A DNA stretch of 64,000 bases from Tractidigestivibacter sp050946515 (GCF_050946515.1 NZ_JBMNUX010000001.1:186001-250000); one strand, 5' to 3'; numbered from the stretch's first letter, positions 7,880 through 16,785 are shown. Numbers and translations: made by a program. The notes: a model not told the origin generated them from the letters alone.

Positions 7880-9430
7880 ATGGAATATCAAAACTTCAAT
7901 GGGGACACCCAGCTGCCCCCAGCGCAAGCCTGTGCAAAAAATAGCGAGAATTTCGACGCACGGCCCCTGTCACCAACGACTTCAAAGTGGCTGTGGGCGT
8001 CCCTTGGCACGTCGTGCGCGCTTTCTGCCTTCTGGTGCGCGGCATCAGATCCTGTCGGGGTCTCTCTTCCCTTGATCCTCAGCGGAGGATGGGCCCTCTC
8101 GGTCTCCATCTGGGGCTTCATCGCCGCGCTCCTCGCCATTCGCGCGCATGCCGGGGGAGCATTTCCGCGCCTTGGATGGCGAGAATGGACGGCCGTCGTG
8201 CTCGCGGCGCTTCTCGCCCTGGTGCCGGCGATCAACGCAAGCTACGACGTCAGGATCGCCAACGCCTTTCTGCTCGGCCTCGTTTGCATGGTGGGCTTTG
8301 AGCGGGCGGTTTCGCCTCGGGCCCTCGGAAGCATGTCGCCGACGGAGCCGCTTGCCGCAATCGGCGAGTTCTTCAAGAGGCAGCTTGCGGGCTCAAGGCT
8401 CCTCCGCAGCCTTCTCAAGAGCCGTGAGGGAAACGTCCTTGGCGTCGCGGTCGGACTTCTCTTTGCATTCGTCGTCCTTCAGATTGCGGTGCCTCTGCTT
8501 GCCGCGGCCGACCCGCTCTTCTCGTCGCTGACATCAAATGTCTTTCGACCGTTCATCAATAGCGGAGCGGCCAACAACGTCTGGCGCATCCTTCGCTTCA
8601 TGATCATCGCAATCATCGCGTTCTCGCTGCTCTCGTCTGCGGCCATAGCGGAAGCCCGCCAGGCGGCCTCAGTGCCCAAAGCAGCGTCCGGCCAAAGAAA
8701 GCCCGCAAGCATAGTGTCGGTCGTCACGGCTCTCGGCGCAATCGACGCCTGCTACTTGGTCTTCGTCTTTGCCGAGATGAGCTATCTCTTTGGGTTTGCG
8801 GGCTCCACGGGCGTCGCCGAGTACGCTCGCTCCGGCTTCTTCCAGCTTGTGGGAGTCTCTATCCTGAACCTCGCCGTGCTCTCGCTTGCCCTGACCCTGC
8901 GCACGAACGCTCAAAGAGTACGTGCCGTCACGGTGCTTGAGCTCGTGCTCGTTGGCGTGACTGCCGTCATGGTCGTCTCTTCTGGCTGGCGCATGAGCCT
9001 CTACGTCGCTGAGTATGGCCTTTCGCTCCTTCGCCTGGCGACCTTTTTCGGCATGGCTGCCATAGCGGTCCTTCTCGCTCTGGCAGCCGCTCGCATCGCT
9101 AACCCCAGCCTTCGCATCTTCGGCGCGGCTGCCCTTTGCGTCGTGGCTCTCTGGCTGGGATTTGCGCTGTGCCGCCCTGCGGCGGTCGTGGCCAACTACA
9201 ACGTTGGCGCCTATCTCTCTGGAAGCCTGGAGCGCATGGACGTCGACTACCTCTACGAGCTTGGTCCGGATGCCCTTGCTGCCTTGGAGCGGCTTTCCAG
9301 CGCAGGAGATTCGGAGGGCGCGGCAGCTGCTGCGACATCTGTCGAGGCACGGGAGAAGGCCCATCTTCTTGCGAATGAAATGAGCGCGGAGGCGTGGGGC
9401 GAGCGCAGCGTCTTTGATGCCCTTGCGTAG
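7880..9430 (+). CDS. DUF4173/DUF4153-like polytopic membrane protein
   Basis: 516 aa, ATG preceded by AATAAGGAG. About eleven to twelve hydrophobic segments between residues 35 and 470, then a short soluble C-terminal tail (about 430-516) rich in Ala and Glu. The central part (VGLLFAFVVLQIAVPLLAAADPLFSSL, around residues 195-220, quoted in pieces) resembles DUF4173 proteins, which are poorly understood membrane proteins in actinobacteria and firmicutes. It is 19 bp downstream of the Xre gene and likely in the same transcription unit. Confidence 0.65.
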   Translation: MEYQNFNGDTQLPPAQACAKNSENFDARPLSPTTSKWLWASLGTSCALSAFWCAASDPVGVSLPLILSGGWALSVSIWGFIAALLAIRAHAGGAFPRLGWREWTAVVLAALLALVPAINASYDVRIANAFLLGLVCMVGFERAVSPRALGSMSPTEPLAAIGEFFKRQLAGSRLLRSLLKSREGNVLGVAVGLLFAFVVLQIAVPLLAAADPLFSSLTSNVFRPFINSGAANNVWRILRFMIIAIIAFSLLSSAAIAEARQAASVPKAASGQRKPASIVSVVTALGAIDACYLVFVFAEMSYLFGFAGSTGVAEYARSGFFQLVGVSILNLAVLSLALTLRTNAQRVRAVTVLELVLVGVTAVMVVSSGWRMSLYVAEYGLSLLRLATFFGMAAIAVLLALAAARIANPSLRIFGAAALCVVALWLGFALCRPAAVVANYNVGAYLSGSLERMDVDYLYELGPDALAALERLSSAGDSEGAAAAATSVEAREKAHLLANEMSAEAWGERSVFDALA

Positions 9431-9534
9431 TGTGATAGAACACTTCTTGAAGCATCGGCCGTCGCTTGGGGATCGGCCGTAGCGGCAACCAGCTCCCCTG
9501 CGGCAGCATAGACGTGAAGATGGCGGAAGGCGAA

Positions 9535-10164
9535 ATGGCGAGAAGGTCTCACCTTTATTGCGGCAGCGTAGGCCCCGTGCGCGCATGGGCTGCCAGCCTC
9601 GTGTCGAGCGGCCTTGCCCTGCAGCCCGTCGAGCCCCTCGCCGGCTTTCCCATCTCTTGCACCGACGTGCGCGAGAAGTGCGCTGCCTGTCACAAGAGGG
9701 GAGGGCGTGCCCTTGTCGCCCTCGGGCCCTGCGTCGGGTCATGCCCCGCCATTCGCCTTGGCGCCGACCTTGCGTGGGGCCAGCTCACAAACGACCGCGC
9801 CATCGCTTGGCTGGCTGACGATGCCGCGGGCTCCGTTCCCATTCCTGACGGCCTCTTGGCACCAGCGTCTTCCGGCGAGCTCGAACTTCTCGACTGCCTT
9901 GCCAAAGAATGGGCCTCGCGATCTGACTCCGCGCAGGTCGTCGCCAGCTACCTCGCCTGCCATCCCCGCGTGAGCGAGGTTCGCTATCCCGGGCTTCGCC
10001 AAGACCTCTCCTTCAGCATCGCGGCGCGCACGCTCGAGCGCGGCTTTGGCCCCATCGTCGACTATCGGACGCGCGGCAAGGGCGAAGGCGGCTGGCGGCG
10101 CTACGTGGCAACGGCGGACGATCCCTTTGCCCAGGTGATGGAGCTGGAACGCCTTCTCGCATAG
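9535..10164 (+). CDS. Trans-sulfuration PLP-enzyme-like protein lacking the catalytic domain
   Basis: 209 aa from the ATG at 9535, chosen because GGAAGG lies 6 nt upstream; frame is open to a TTG at 9466. Residues about 130-175 read VASYLACHPRVSEVRYPGL, then IAARTLERGFGPIV, which matches the C-terminal domain of cystathionine gamma-synthase/beta-lyase (hPxVxxVxYPGL ... GFG). The PLP-lysine region of those enzymes is absent, and the N-terminal ~120 residues (Cys-rich) are not recognised. It could be a diverged remnant or a repurposed domain. Its function is unknown. Confidence 0.55.
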   Translation: MARRSHLYCGSVGPVRAWAASLVSSGLALQPVEPLAGFPISCTDVREKCAACHKRGGRALVALGPCVGSCPAIRLGADLAWGQLTNDRAIAWLADDAAGSVPIPDGLLAPASSGELELLDCLAKEWASRSDSAQVVASYLACHPRVSEVRYPGLRQDLSFSIAARTLERGFGPIVDYRTRGKGEGGWRRYVATADDPFAQVMELERLLA

Positions 10165-10307
10165 CTCTTGCCGGATTGCTCGCCAGTCCCACCTGCCTTG
10201 CGCCTGCGCCTGCCAGCCCAGCGACCACGCCTCCGGTCATGCCCCGCCTTTCGTAAAGAGTGATTCTCGGCCGCATTTATGCTATTAGTCCAAAAGTCGA
10301 CCCCCCA

Positions 10308-10337
10308 TTGAGTGAATTCTCTAACTAGCTGTACAAT
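10308..10337 (+). promoter_or_regulatory. Promoter of adhE
   Basis: TTGAGT (10308-10313), an 18-nt spacer and TACAAT (10332-10337). The start would lie about 150 nt before the adhE ATG, leaving a long leader. No Rex-type palindrome was recognised. Confidence 0.55.
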
Positions 10338-10493
10338 CAACAGCGGCGTCAATGCCCAATCTTGGGCAGGCGGCGCCCATTTGCAATGTCACTTGATGCT
10401 TTGCTTTGGCTTTACCAGCCTGCCTTCCGCAGGCGCCTACAGACATTGGCTTGTCCGGGGCTTGTCCCGGTCACCAGAGAACATGGAGGTAAC

Positions 10494-13124
10494 ATGGCAA
10501 AGAAAGCCACCGAGAAGGCAACCGTCATCGACAGCGTTGACGCGTTGGCAACTCGCATCCAAGAGATGCGAGAGGCTCAGGCGGAGTTCGCCACCTTCAG
10601 CCAAGAGCAGGTCGACAAGATCTTCTATGCCGCTGCCATGGCCGCGAACAAGGCCCGTATCCCGCTTGCCCAGATGGCGGTCGAGGAGACCGGCATGGGC
10701 GTCATGGAGGACAAGGTCATCAAGAACCACTTTGCCTCCGAGGAGATCTACAACAAGTACAAGAACCTCAAGACCTGCGGCGTCATCGAGGACAACCCCG
10801 CTTACGGCTACAAGAAGATTGCCGAGCCCCTCGGCATCATCGCTGCCGTCATCCCCACCACCAACCCGACCTCCACGGCCATCTTCAAGACCCTCATCTG
10901 CCTGAAGACCCGCAACGCCATCATCATCAGCCCGCACCCCCGCGCCAAGAAGTGCACCATCGAGGCCGCCCGCATCGTGCGCGACGCCGCAGAGGCCGCT
11001 GGCTGCCCCAAGGGCATCATCGACTGGGTTCCCTCGCCCACGATCGACCTCACCGGCGCCCTCATGGGCTCCGTCGACTGCATCCTCGCAACCGGCGGCC
11101 CCGGCATGGTCAACGCGGCCTACAGCTCTGGCAAGCCCGCCCTCGGCGTCGGCCCTGGCAACAACCCCGCCATCATCGACAGCTCCGCGGACATCGAGCT
11201 CTCCGTCAACTCGATCATCCACTCCAAGACCTTCGACAACGGCATGATCTGCGCCACCGAGCAGAACGTCATCGTCCTCGACGACGTCTATGACGCCGTC
11301 AAGGCCGAGTTCGAGAAGCGCGGCTGCTTCTTCCTCAAGGGCGACGACATCGACAAGGTCGGCAACACCGTCATCGTCAACGGCGGCGTCAACGCCAAGA
11401 TGGTCGGCCAGCCTGCCACCAAGATCGCGGCCGCCGCGGGCGTCGAGGTTCCTCCCTCGACCAAGGTCCTCATCGGCGAGACCGAGTCCGTCGACCCGTC
11501 CAACCCGTGGGCTCACGAGAAGCTGACCACTATCCTCGGCATGTACCATGCCAAGGACTTCGACGAGGCCCTCGCCAAGGCATCGCGCCTCGTCGCTGAC
11601 GGCGGCTACGGCCACACGGCGTCGCTGTTCGTCGACCCCAACGAGAAGGACAAGATCGCCAAGCACGCCAACACCATGAAGGCCTGCCGCATCCTCATCA
11701 ACACCCCGGCTGCCATGGGCGGCATCGGCGACCTCTACAACTTCATGCTTCCGCCTTCGCTCACCCTTGGCTGTGGCTCTTGGGGCGGCAACTCCGTCTC
11801 TGGCAACGTCGGCCCGATGCATCTGCTCAACATCAAGTCCGTGGCTGAGAGGCGTGAGAACATGCTGTGGCTTCGTACCCCCGAGAAGGTCTACTTCAAG
11901 AAGGGCTGCATGCCCGTCGCCCTCCGCGAGCTCAAGGAGGTCTACAACAAGAAGCGCGCCTTCATCGTCACCGACTCCTTCCTGTACACCTCCGGCTTCA
12001 CCAAGAAGATCGAGGCGTCCCTCGACGAGATGGGCATCGACCACGCAAGCTTCTGGTCCATCTCCCCTGACCCGAAGCTGCAGGACGCCGAGAAGGGCGA
12101 GGAGCTCCTGCGCGCCTTTGCCCCTGACTGCATCATCGCCATCGGCGGCGGCTCCGCAATGGACGCCGGCAAGATCATGTGGGCCATGTACGAGAACCCG
12201 GACGAGAAGTTCGAGGACATGTCCATGGACTTCATGGACATCCGCAAGCGCGTCTACAACTTCCCCAAGATGGGCAAGAAGGCGTTCTTCGTCGCAATCC
12301 CGACGTCCTCCGGCACCGGCTCCGAGGTCACCCCGTTCGCCATCATCACCGACGCGCGCAACGGCGTTAAGTACCCCATCACCGACTACGAGCTCATGCC
12401 CAACATGGCCATCGTCGACACCGACAACATGATGACCCAGCCCAAGGGCCTCACCGCCGCATCCGGCGTCGACGTCCTCACGCACTGCCTCGAGGCGTAC
12501 GTCTCCATCATGCACTCCGACTTCACCGACAGCTTCGCGCTGCGCGGCATGAAGCTCGTCTTCGAGTACCTGCCCCGCGCCTTCGACAACCCCAACGACG
12601 TCGAGGCCCGCGACCACATGGCCAACGCCTCCACGCTGGGCGGCCTTGCCTTCGCCAACGCCTTCCTGGGCGTCAACCACTCCATGGCGCACAAGCTCGG
12701 CGCGTTCCACCACATCCCGCACGGCCTGGCCAACGCCGTCATCCTGAAGCGCGTCATGACCTACAACGCCGCCGAGCGCCCGGTCAAGATGGGCACCTTC
12801 TCGCAGTACGACCACCCGATGGCACTGCAGCGCTACGCGGAGTGCGGGCGCTACTGCGGCTGCACCGGCGACACCGACAAGGAGGTCTTCGAGAACTTCC
12901 TCGACAAGATCCAGGAGCTCTTCGACCACGTGGGCGTCAAGCACACGATTGCCGAGTACGGCGTCGACGAGCAGTACTTCCTCGACACCCTTGACGAGAT
13001 GAGCCTGCAGGCCTTCAACGACCAGTGCACCGGCGCCAACCCGCGCTACCCGCTCGTGTCCGAGATCAAGTCGCTCTACCTTGACGCCTACTATGGCCGC
13101 CCGATGAGCAGCTACGAGGACTAG
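10494..13124 (+). CDS. adhE: Bifunctional acetaldehyde-CoA / alcohol dehydrogenase
   Basis: 876 aa from the ATG at 10494 with GGAGGT 4 nt upstream. Reduces acetyl-CoA to acetaldehyde and then to ethanol, regenerating NAD. The N-terminal aldehyde dehydrogenase half has its catalytic cysteine at about residue 253 (GMICATEQ). The C-terminal iron-type alcohol dehydrogenase half has the IGGGSAMDAGK nucleotide site and metal-ligand histidines in GVNHSMAHKLGAFHHIPHGLANA-like sequence. Normal length (860-890). Strong codon bias implies high expression. An APH-like kinase follows after 34 bp and may be cotranscribed. Confidence 0.96.
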   Translation: MAKKATEKATVIDSVDALATRIQEMREAQAEFATFSQEQVDKIFYAAAMAANKARIPLAQMAVEETGMGVMEDKVIKNHFASEEIYNKYKNLKTCGVIEDNPAYGYKKIAEPLGIIAAVIPTTNPTSTAIFKTLICLKTRNAIIISPHPRAKKCTIEAARIVRDAAEAAGCPKGIIDWVPSPTIDLTGALMGSVDCILATGGPGMVNAAYSSGKPALGVGPGNNPAIIDSSADIELSVNSIIHSKTFDNGMICATEQNVIVLDDVYDAVKAEFEKRGCFFLKGDDIDKVGNTVIVNGGVNAKMVGQPATKIAAAAGVEVPPSTKVLIGETESVDPSNPWAHEKLTTILGMYHAKDFDEALAKASRLVADGGYGHTASLFVDPNEKDKIAKHANTMKACRILINTPAAMGGIGDLYNFMLPPSLTLGCGSWGGNSVSGNVGPMHLLNIKSVAERRENMLWLRTPEKVYFKKGCMPVALRELKEVYNKKRAFIVTDSFLYTSGFTKKIEASLDEMGIDHASFWSISPDPKLQDAEKGEELLRAFAPDCIIAIGGGSAMDAGKIMWAMYENPDEKFEDMSMDFMDIRKRVYNFPKMGKKAFFVAIPTSSGTGSEVTPFAIITDARNGVKYPITDYELMPNMAIVDTDNMMTQPKGLTAASGVDVLTHCLEAYVSIMHSDFTDSFALRGMKLVFEYLPRAFDNPNDVEARDHMANASTLGGLAFANAFLGVNHSMAHKLGAFHHIPHGLANAVILKRVMTYNAAERPVKMGTFSQYDHPMALQRYAECGRYCGCTGDTDKEVFENFLDKIQELFDHVGVKHTIAEYGVDEQYFLDTLDEMSLQAFNDQCTGANPRYPLVSEIKSLYLDAYYGRPMSSYED

Positions 13125-13158
13125 CTCTGCACACCCATTGACTTTCAGGAGGCATATC

Positions 13159-13932
13159 ATGCAGCTTTCCGATGACAAGGTCGAACTTGCCCGTCGCCAC
13201 AACAAGGTTGTCTACCGCGACGGCGACAGGATCGTGAAGGTCTTCGTTCCCACCAAGCCCGCCGCTGACGTCTTCCGCGAGGCGCTGAACCTTGCTCGCA
13301 TCTCCGAGTCCAGCCTCAACACCCCTCAGGTCCTTGAGGTCTCCCAGGTCGAGGACGGCTCATGGGCGCTCTCGACCAAGTACTTCCCGGGCAAGACCCT
13401 TCACGACCTCATGGTCGAGGCCAAGGGCACGCCCAAGTTCGACGAGCTTCTCGAGCAGTTCGTCGACCTTCAGATCAAGGTCCAGGACACCGAGCCCCCC
13501 GCGGCTTTGAACCCCCAGCGCGACAAGGTCGTCCGCATGATCGGCCGCGTCAAGTCACTTGACCCGTCCGCTCGCTACGACCTCCAGATGCGCGCCGACC
13601 GCCTTCGCAACGGCCACTCCATCTGCCACGGCGACTTCAACCCCACCAACGTCATCATCGGCGACGACGGCGAGGTCATGATCTGCGACTGGACGCACGT
13701 CACGATCGGCCTTCCCGATGCCGATGCGGCAATGACCTACATGCTGTTCACGCTCGAGTTCCCCGAGGCCGCCGACCAGTACCTGTCGCTCTTCTCCAAG
13801 AAGGCAGACATCCCCGTGCAGAAGATTCGCTACTGGCTGCCCGTCGTGGCCGCCGCAGAGCTCTCCCGCAACCGCAAGGAGAACGAGGAGTTCCTCCGCA
13901 CTTGGATTGACGTCGCGACCGACTACGAGTAA
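13159..13932 (+). CDS. APH-like phosphotransferase family protein
   Basis: 257 aa, ATG at 13159 after TCAGGAGG. Protein-kinase-like fold of the aminoglycoside/choline kinase superfamily: HGDFNPTNVI (catalytic loop with Asp, about residues 156-165) and ICDWTHVTIG (metal-binding Asp in place of DFG). The N-terminal lobe is short with K in RIVKVFV. The substrate is unknown; resistance to aminoglycosides should not be assumed. It lies 34 bp downstream of adhE, shares its codon bias and is closed by a strong terminator. Confidence 0.8.
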   Translation: MQLSDDKVELARRHNKVVYRDGDRIVKVFVPTKPAADVFREALNLARISESSLNTPQVLEVSQVEDGSWALSTKYFPGKTLHDLMVEAKGTPKFDELLEQFVDLQIKVQDTEPPAALNPQRDKVVRMIGRVKSLDPSARYDLQMRADRLRNGHSICHGDFNPTNVIIGDDGEVMICDWTHVTIGLPDADAAMTYMLFTLEFPEAADQYLSLFSKKADIPVQKIRYWLPVVAAAELSRNRKENEEFLRTWIDVATDYE

Positions 13933-13952
13933 GGCATCTCTCTCCGTTAATC

Positions 13953-13990
13953 AAAGGCGGCGCCAGGCACGAGGCCTGGCGCCGCCTTTT
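13953..13990 (+). terminator. Strong bidirectional terminator
   Basis: A perfect 16-bp stem AAAGGCGGCGCCAGGC / GCCTGGCGCCGCCTTT (13953-13968, 13974-13989) with loop ACGAG. T-runs on both strands suit the convergent kinase gene and folA. Confidence 0.9.
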
Positions 13991-14012
13991 GTGTCATGTG
14001 GCTTGAAGGCCG

Positions 14013-14504
14013 CTAGTTCCGCTCGTAGGTGACAAACGAGAACGAGATGCCCGTCTTGGTCTGGCCGCCTGGCTCGACGCTCGCCACGTGCCAGCCTGCG
14101 TCTTCGTCGAGGTTTGGGAAGAAGGCGTCTGCCGGGCGCAGGCAGTCGTTCTTCGTCACGATGGCGCGCTCGCAGTGGGGGAGAAGCTGGCGGTAGACGC
14201 TCTCGCCGCCAATCACCCATACATGGTCTGGGTCGTCGCCCGCCACGGCGGCAAGCGCCTCGTCCACCGAGTGGACAACCTCCGCCCCCTCGACGGCATA
14301 GTCGGGGCTTCTCGTGAGGACGATGTTCCGGCGGTTCTTGAGGGGCCTTTTCCCGGGGAAGCCCTCCAGGGTCGTGCGACCCATGATGACGGTGCCGCCC
14401 GTGGTGTGCTCCACGAACGAATGCATGTCCGCCTTGTTGTGAATGAGCAGCTGGCCTTGGTAGCCAATGCCCCAGTCTTGGCAGACGGCAACTATCGCGT
14501 TCAT
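14013..14504 (-). CDS. folA: Dihydrofolate reductase
   Basis: 163 aa, NADPH-dependent reduction of dihydrofolate. Recognised by MNAIVAVCQDWGIGYQG at the start, the acidic active-site residue in NKADMHSF, VIMGRTTLEGFP, NIVLTRSP and the VWVIGGESVY nucleotide motif. Last gene of a minus-strand operon (thioesterase, Nudix, thyA, folA), 13 bp after thyA, a functional pairing because ThyA produces dihydrofolate. Confidence 0.95.
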   Translation of the reverse strand: MNAIVAVCQDWGIGYQGQLLIHNKADMHSFVEHTTGGTVIMGRTTLEGFPGKRPLKNRRNIVLTRSPDYAVEGAEVVHSVDEALAAVAGDDPDHVWVIGGESVYRQLLPHCERAIVTKNDCLRPADAFFPNLDEDAGWHVASVEPGGQTKTGISFSFVTYERN

Positions 14505-14517
14505 GCTCGCTCCTGTC

Positions 14518-15366
14518 CTAGATGGCGATTGGGATGTCCTTCACCTGAGGGCCGTGCTGGTAGTTCTCCACGATGAGGTCGTCCGTCGTGAAGTCGTAGA
14601 AGTCCGTGACGTCAGGGTTCAGGCGCACCACAGGCGCAGGATAGGTGGGGCGGCTGATGAGCTCCTTGATGATGGGGACGTGGCGGTCGTAGATGTGGGC
14701 GTCGGAGATCATGTGCACGAGCTCTCCGGCATGCATGTTGGAGACCTGCGCCACCATCATCAAAAGGATCGCGTACTGGCAGACGTTCCAGTTGTTGGCG
14801 GCGAGCACGTCTTGGCTGCGCTGGACAAGCAGCATGTTGAGCGTGGGCTTGTCGTCTCCCGGCTCCTGCGTCACGTTGTAGATGGCGTTGTACGCGCAGG
14901 GGTAGAGGTGCATCTCGGAGAGGTCCGCGAAGTTGTAGAGGTTGGTCATGATGCGGCGGCTGTAGGGGTTCACGCGCAGGTCAAAGAGCACGCGGTCCAT
15001 CTGGTCGAAGTCGCCCTCGGGGTAGTGGGAGACCTGTGCCACCTGGTATCCGTACGCCTTGCCGATCGAGCCTGTCTCGTCCGCCCACTCGTCCCAGATG
15101 TGGGGCTTGAGGTCGTGGATGTTGTTGGACTTTCGCTGGTAGATCCAGAGCACCTCGTCCATGGCAGACTTCAGTGCCGTGCGGCGAAGCGTGATGGCGG
15201 GAAACTCCTCGCGAAGGTCATAGCGGTTGCAGACCCCGAAGCGCTTGATGGTGTAGGCGGGCGTGCCGTCTGGCCAGTGTGGCCGCACCTTCTGCCCTTC
15301 GGTCGTCGTCCCATGCTCGATGATGTCCGAGCACATGCTGATGAAGATGTCGTCTGCCTTGCTCAT
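14518..15366 (-). CDS. thyA: Thymidylate synthase, divergent ThyA type
   Basis: 282 aa; methylates dUMP using 5,10-methylene-THF. Family motifs: RRIMTNLYNF (usual RRxxxxxWNP region), the catalytic cysteine in LYPCAYNAIY, QRSQDVLAANNWN and HMISDAHIYDRHV. In most ThyA enzymes the cysteine is followed by His (PPCH); here it is PCA, and VPFN is replaced by NNWN, so this belongs to a divergent subgroup. Followed by folA and preceded by a Nudix gene on the same strand. Confidence 0.92.
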   Translation of the reverse strand: MSKADDIFISMCSDIIEHGTTTEGQKVRPHWPDGTPAYTIKRFGVCNRYDLREEFPAITLRRTALKSAMDEVLWIYQRKSNNIHDLKPHIWDEWADETGSIGKAYGYQVAQVSHYPEGDFDQMDRVLFDLRVNPYSRRIMTNLYNFADLSEMHLYPCAYNAIYNVTQEPGDDKPTLNMLLVQRSQDVLAANNWNVCQYAILLMMVAQVSNMHAGELVHMISDAHIYDRHVPIIKELISRPTYPAPVVRLNPDVTDFYDFTTDDLIVENYQHGPQVKDIPIAI

Positions 15367-15405
15367 GCGCTTGGCTCCTCTCGCTCGTTGTGAATGGGGT
15401 AGTTG

Positions 15406-15834
15406 CTATATCTGCTCGCCGCCGGCGATGAGGTCCCAGCTGGGGCCGAGCTCTTGGGCGAGCTTTCTGTCTGCCGCAAGCCAGGGAAGCGTCGCCAGCC
15501 CCTCCTGGCCAATCCATCGCAGCTCCTTGTGCACGAGCGGCTTTGGCTCTGCGTCGGGGTCTATCGTTGCGACGAAGCAGTCCATCGACAGGTGGAAGTC
15601 GGGATAGTCGTACTCAAGGGTGTCGACCTGCCACATCGTCTTGAGCTCGCAGCCCAGCTCTTCGAGGATCTCGCGCCTGCAGGCGGCCTCGCTCGTCTCG
15701 CCGGGCTCCACCTTGCCTCCAGGGAACTCCCAACTGAAGATGTCATCGCTTCGGCGCGCCGCCAAGGCCTGCCCCTCCCTTACGATGATGGCCGCCGCCA
15801 CATGAAGCGTCTTTCTGTCCTGCTGGCCGCTCAT
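15406..15834 (-). CDS. Nudix hydrolase, MutT-like (probable 8-oxo-dGTP diphosphatase)
   Basis: 142 aa with a complete Nudix box, GGKVEPGETSEAACRREILEELG split as G(x5)E(x7)REUxEExG, at about residues 38-60. The WEFPGGKVEPGE context and the position next to thyA/folA fit sanitation of oxidised nucleotides, but substrate is inferred. Its ATG overlaps the TGA of the upstream thioesterase (ATGA), indicating translational coupling. Confidence 0.85.
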   Translation of the reverse strand: MSGQQDRKTLHVAAAIIVREGQALAARRSDDIFSWEFPGGKVEPGETSEAACRREILEELGCELKTMWQVDTLEYDYPDFHLSMDCFVATIDPDAEPKPLVHKELRWIGQEGLATLPWLAADRKLAQELGPSWDLIAGGEQI

Positions 15835-16559
15835 TTGATGGCTCCAAGGCGGACGATGGCATAGGGCTTGCCGCTTGCTGCGTTCAAGCTTACGGTGCAG
15901 GCGCCGTCGCCCTCGGGAAAGACGACCGGCTGGATGGTGTCGCCGAGAAGAGCCATCTCGCGGTACTGGATGTCAAGGCGGGTGGGATCGGCGCTATAGC
16001 CAGCCGCATCTGCCGCGCCGATGGAGAAGCGCAGGTACTCGGCATTGTTGACGTGACGGTTTGTGTCGAGGTACTGCTCGGTCACCACGATGGGCCTCGT
16101 GCTTTGGCCGGCGGCATCGCTCGAGGGGGCGAGCCGCCGAGAGATCTTTGGCAAATCAGGGCGCGGGGTGTCCTCGAGGTAGACGCGGTCGGGCTCGCCA
16201 ATCGTGACGACCTTCTTCTCTTGGAAGTTGAACAGGCACCATTGCGAGTCGGCGAGCACGCGAGTGTTGCCCTGCTCGTCTGCGATCCTGAAGGCGCGGC
16301 TCGCGCGGATGCTCTTCAGGTCATAGCACCAGGTAGAGATCGTGATGTCGTCGGTGAAGCGCGGCATGTCGTAGATCTGTATCAGCCACGAGGTCACGAA
16401 CCAGCCGAGGTGGTCGTGGTTCAGCTCCTTAAGGCCGCGGTGGACCGCCTCGCTGTGGAACGTCGAGCAATCCTGTAGGTAGTTCATCATCGAATAGAGC
16501 GTCAAGACGCCGTCCTCGTCGCATTCGCTATAGCGAACCCTGCCATCAAATGAGTACAT
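15831..16559 (-). CDS. Acyl-ACP thioesterase family protein
   Basis: 242 aa, two hotdog domains. N-terminal domain: RVRYSECDEDGVLTLYSMMNYLQD, with WFVTSWLIQI and TWCYDLKSIRASRAF; second domain: TNRHVNNAEYLRF, containing the Asn/His active-site block typical of FatA/FatB-like bacterial thioesterases. It would release free fatty acids from acyl carrier protein. First gene of the minus-strand operon leading to folA. A CTAAG-TTAC-CTTAG palindrome lies 26 bp upstream of its ATG. Confidence 0.85.
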   Translation of the reverse strand: MYSFDGRVRYSECDEDGVLTLYSMMNYLQDCSTFHSEAVHRGLKELNHDHLGWFVTSWLIQIYDMPRFTDDITISTWCYDLKSIRASRAFRIADEQGNTRVLADSQWCLFNFQEKKVVTIGEPDRVYLEDTPRPDLPKISRRLAPSSDAAGQSTRPIVVTEQYLDTNRHVNNAEYLRFSIGAADAAGYSADPTRLDIQYREMALLGDTIQPVVFPEGDGACTVSLNAASGKPYAIVRLGAIK

Positions 16560-16584
16560 GTGGCCTCCAGTGACCGTTGCGTAT

Positions 16585-16598
16585 CTAAGTTACCTTAG
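16585..16598 (+). promoter_or_regulatory. Small palindrome upstream of the thioesterase operon
   Basis: CTAAG-TTAC-CTTAG, a perfect 5-bp inverted repeat, 26-39 bp upstream of the thioesterase ATG and in the intergenic region shared with the divergent TetR gene. Candidate operator only. Confidence 0.3.
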
Positions 16599-16785
16599 CA
16601 GCAATGGTTCCCCGTTCAATCGTCTTCCACAATACGAATGCGCGGGCGCAAAGTCGAAGCCTGCCAGGAGCTTTCTGGGGAAGCGGGGGGCGCCCTTCAC
16701 GGATGCGCGGCTCGTGCCCGAAGGCGGCGTCAATATCTTTTGGCTGATGGGGTAGACTGCAAGAGAGCTTCTACCAGATGGGGGA

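Noticed and set aside
10437..13205. Long antisense reading frame (922 codons) opposite adhE
   Set aside because: Mirror of a strongly biased GC-rich gene; no ribosome site and low-complexity Val/Asp/Gly-rich translation.
13159..13932. Aminoglycoside-resistance gene
   Set aside because: Only the general kinase-fold motifs are present; substrate residues typical of APH enzymes are not evident, and the context is ethanol metabolism.
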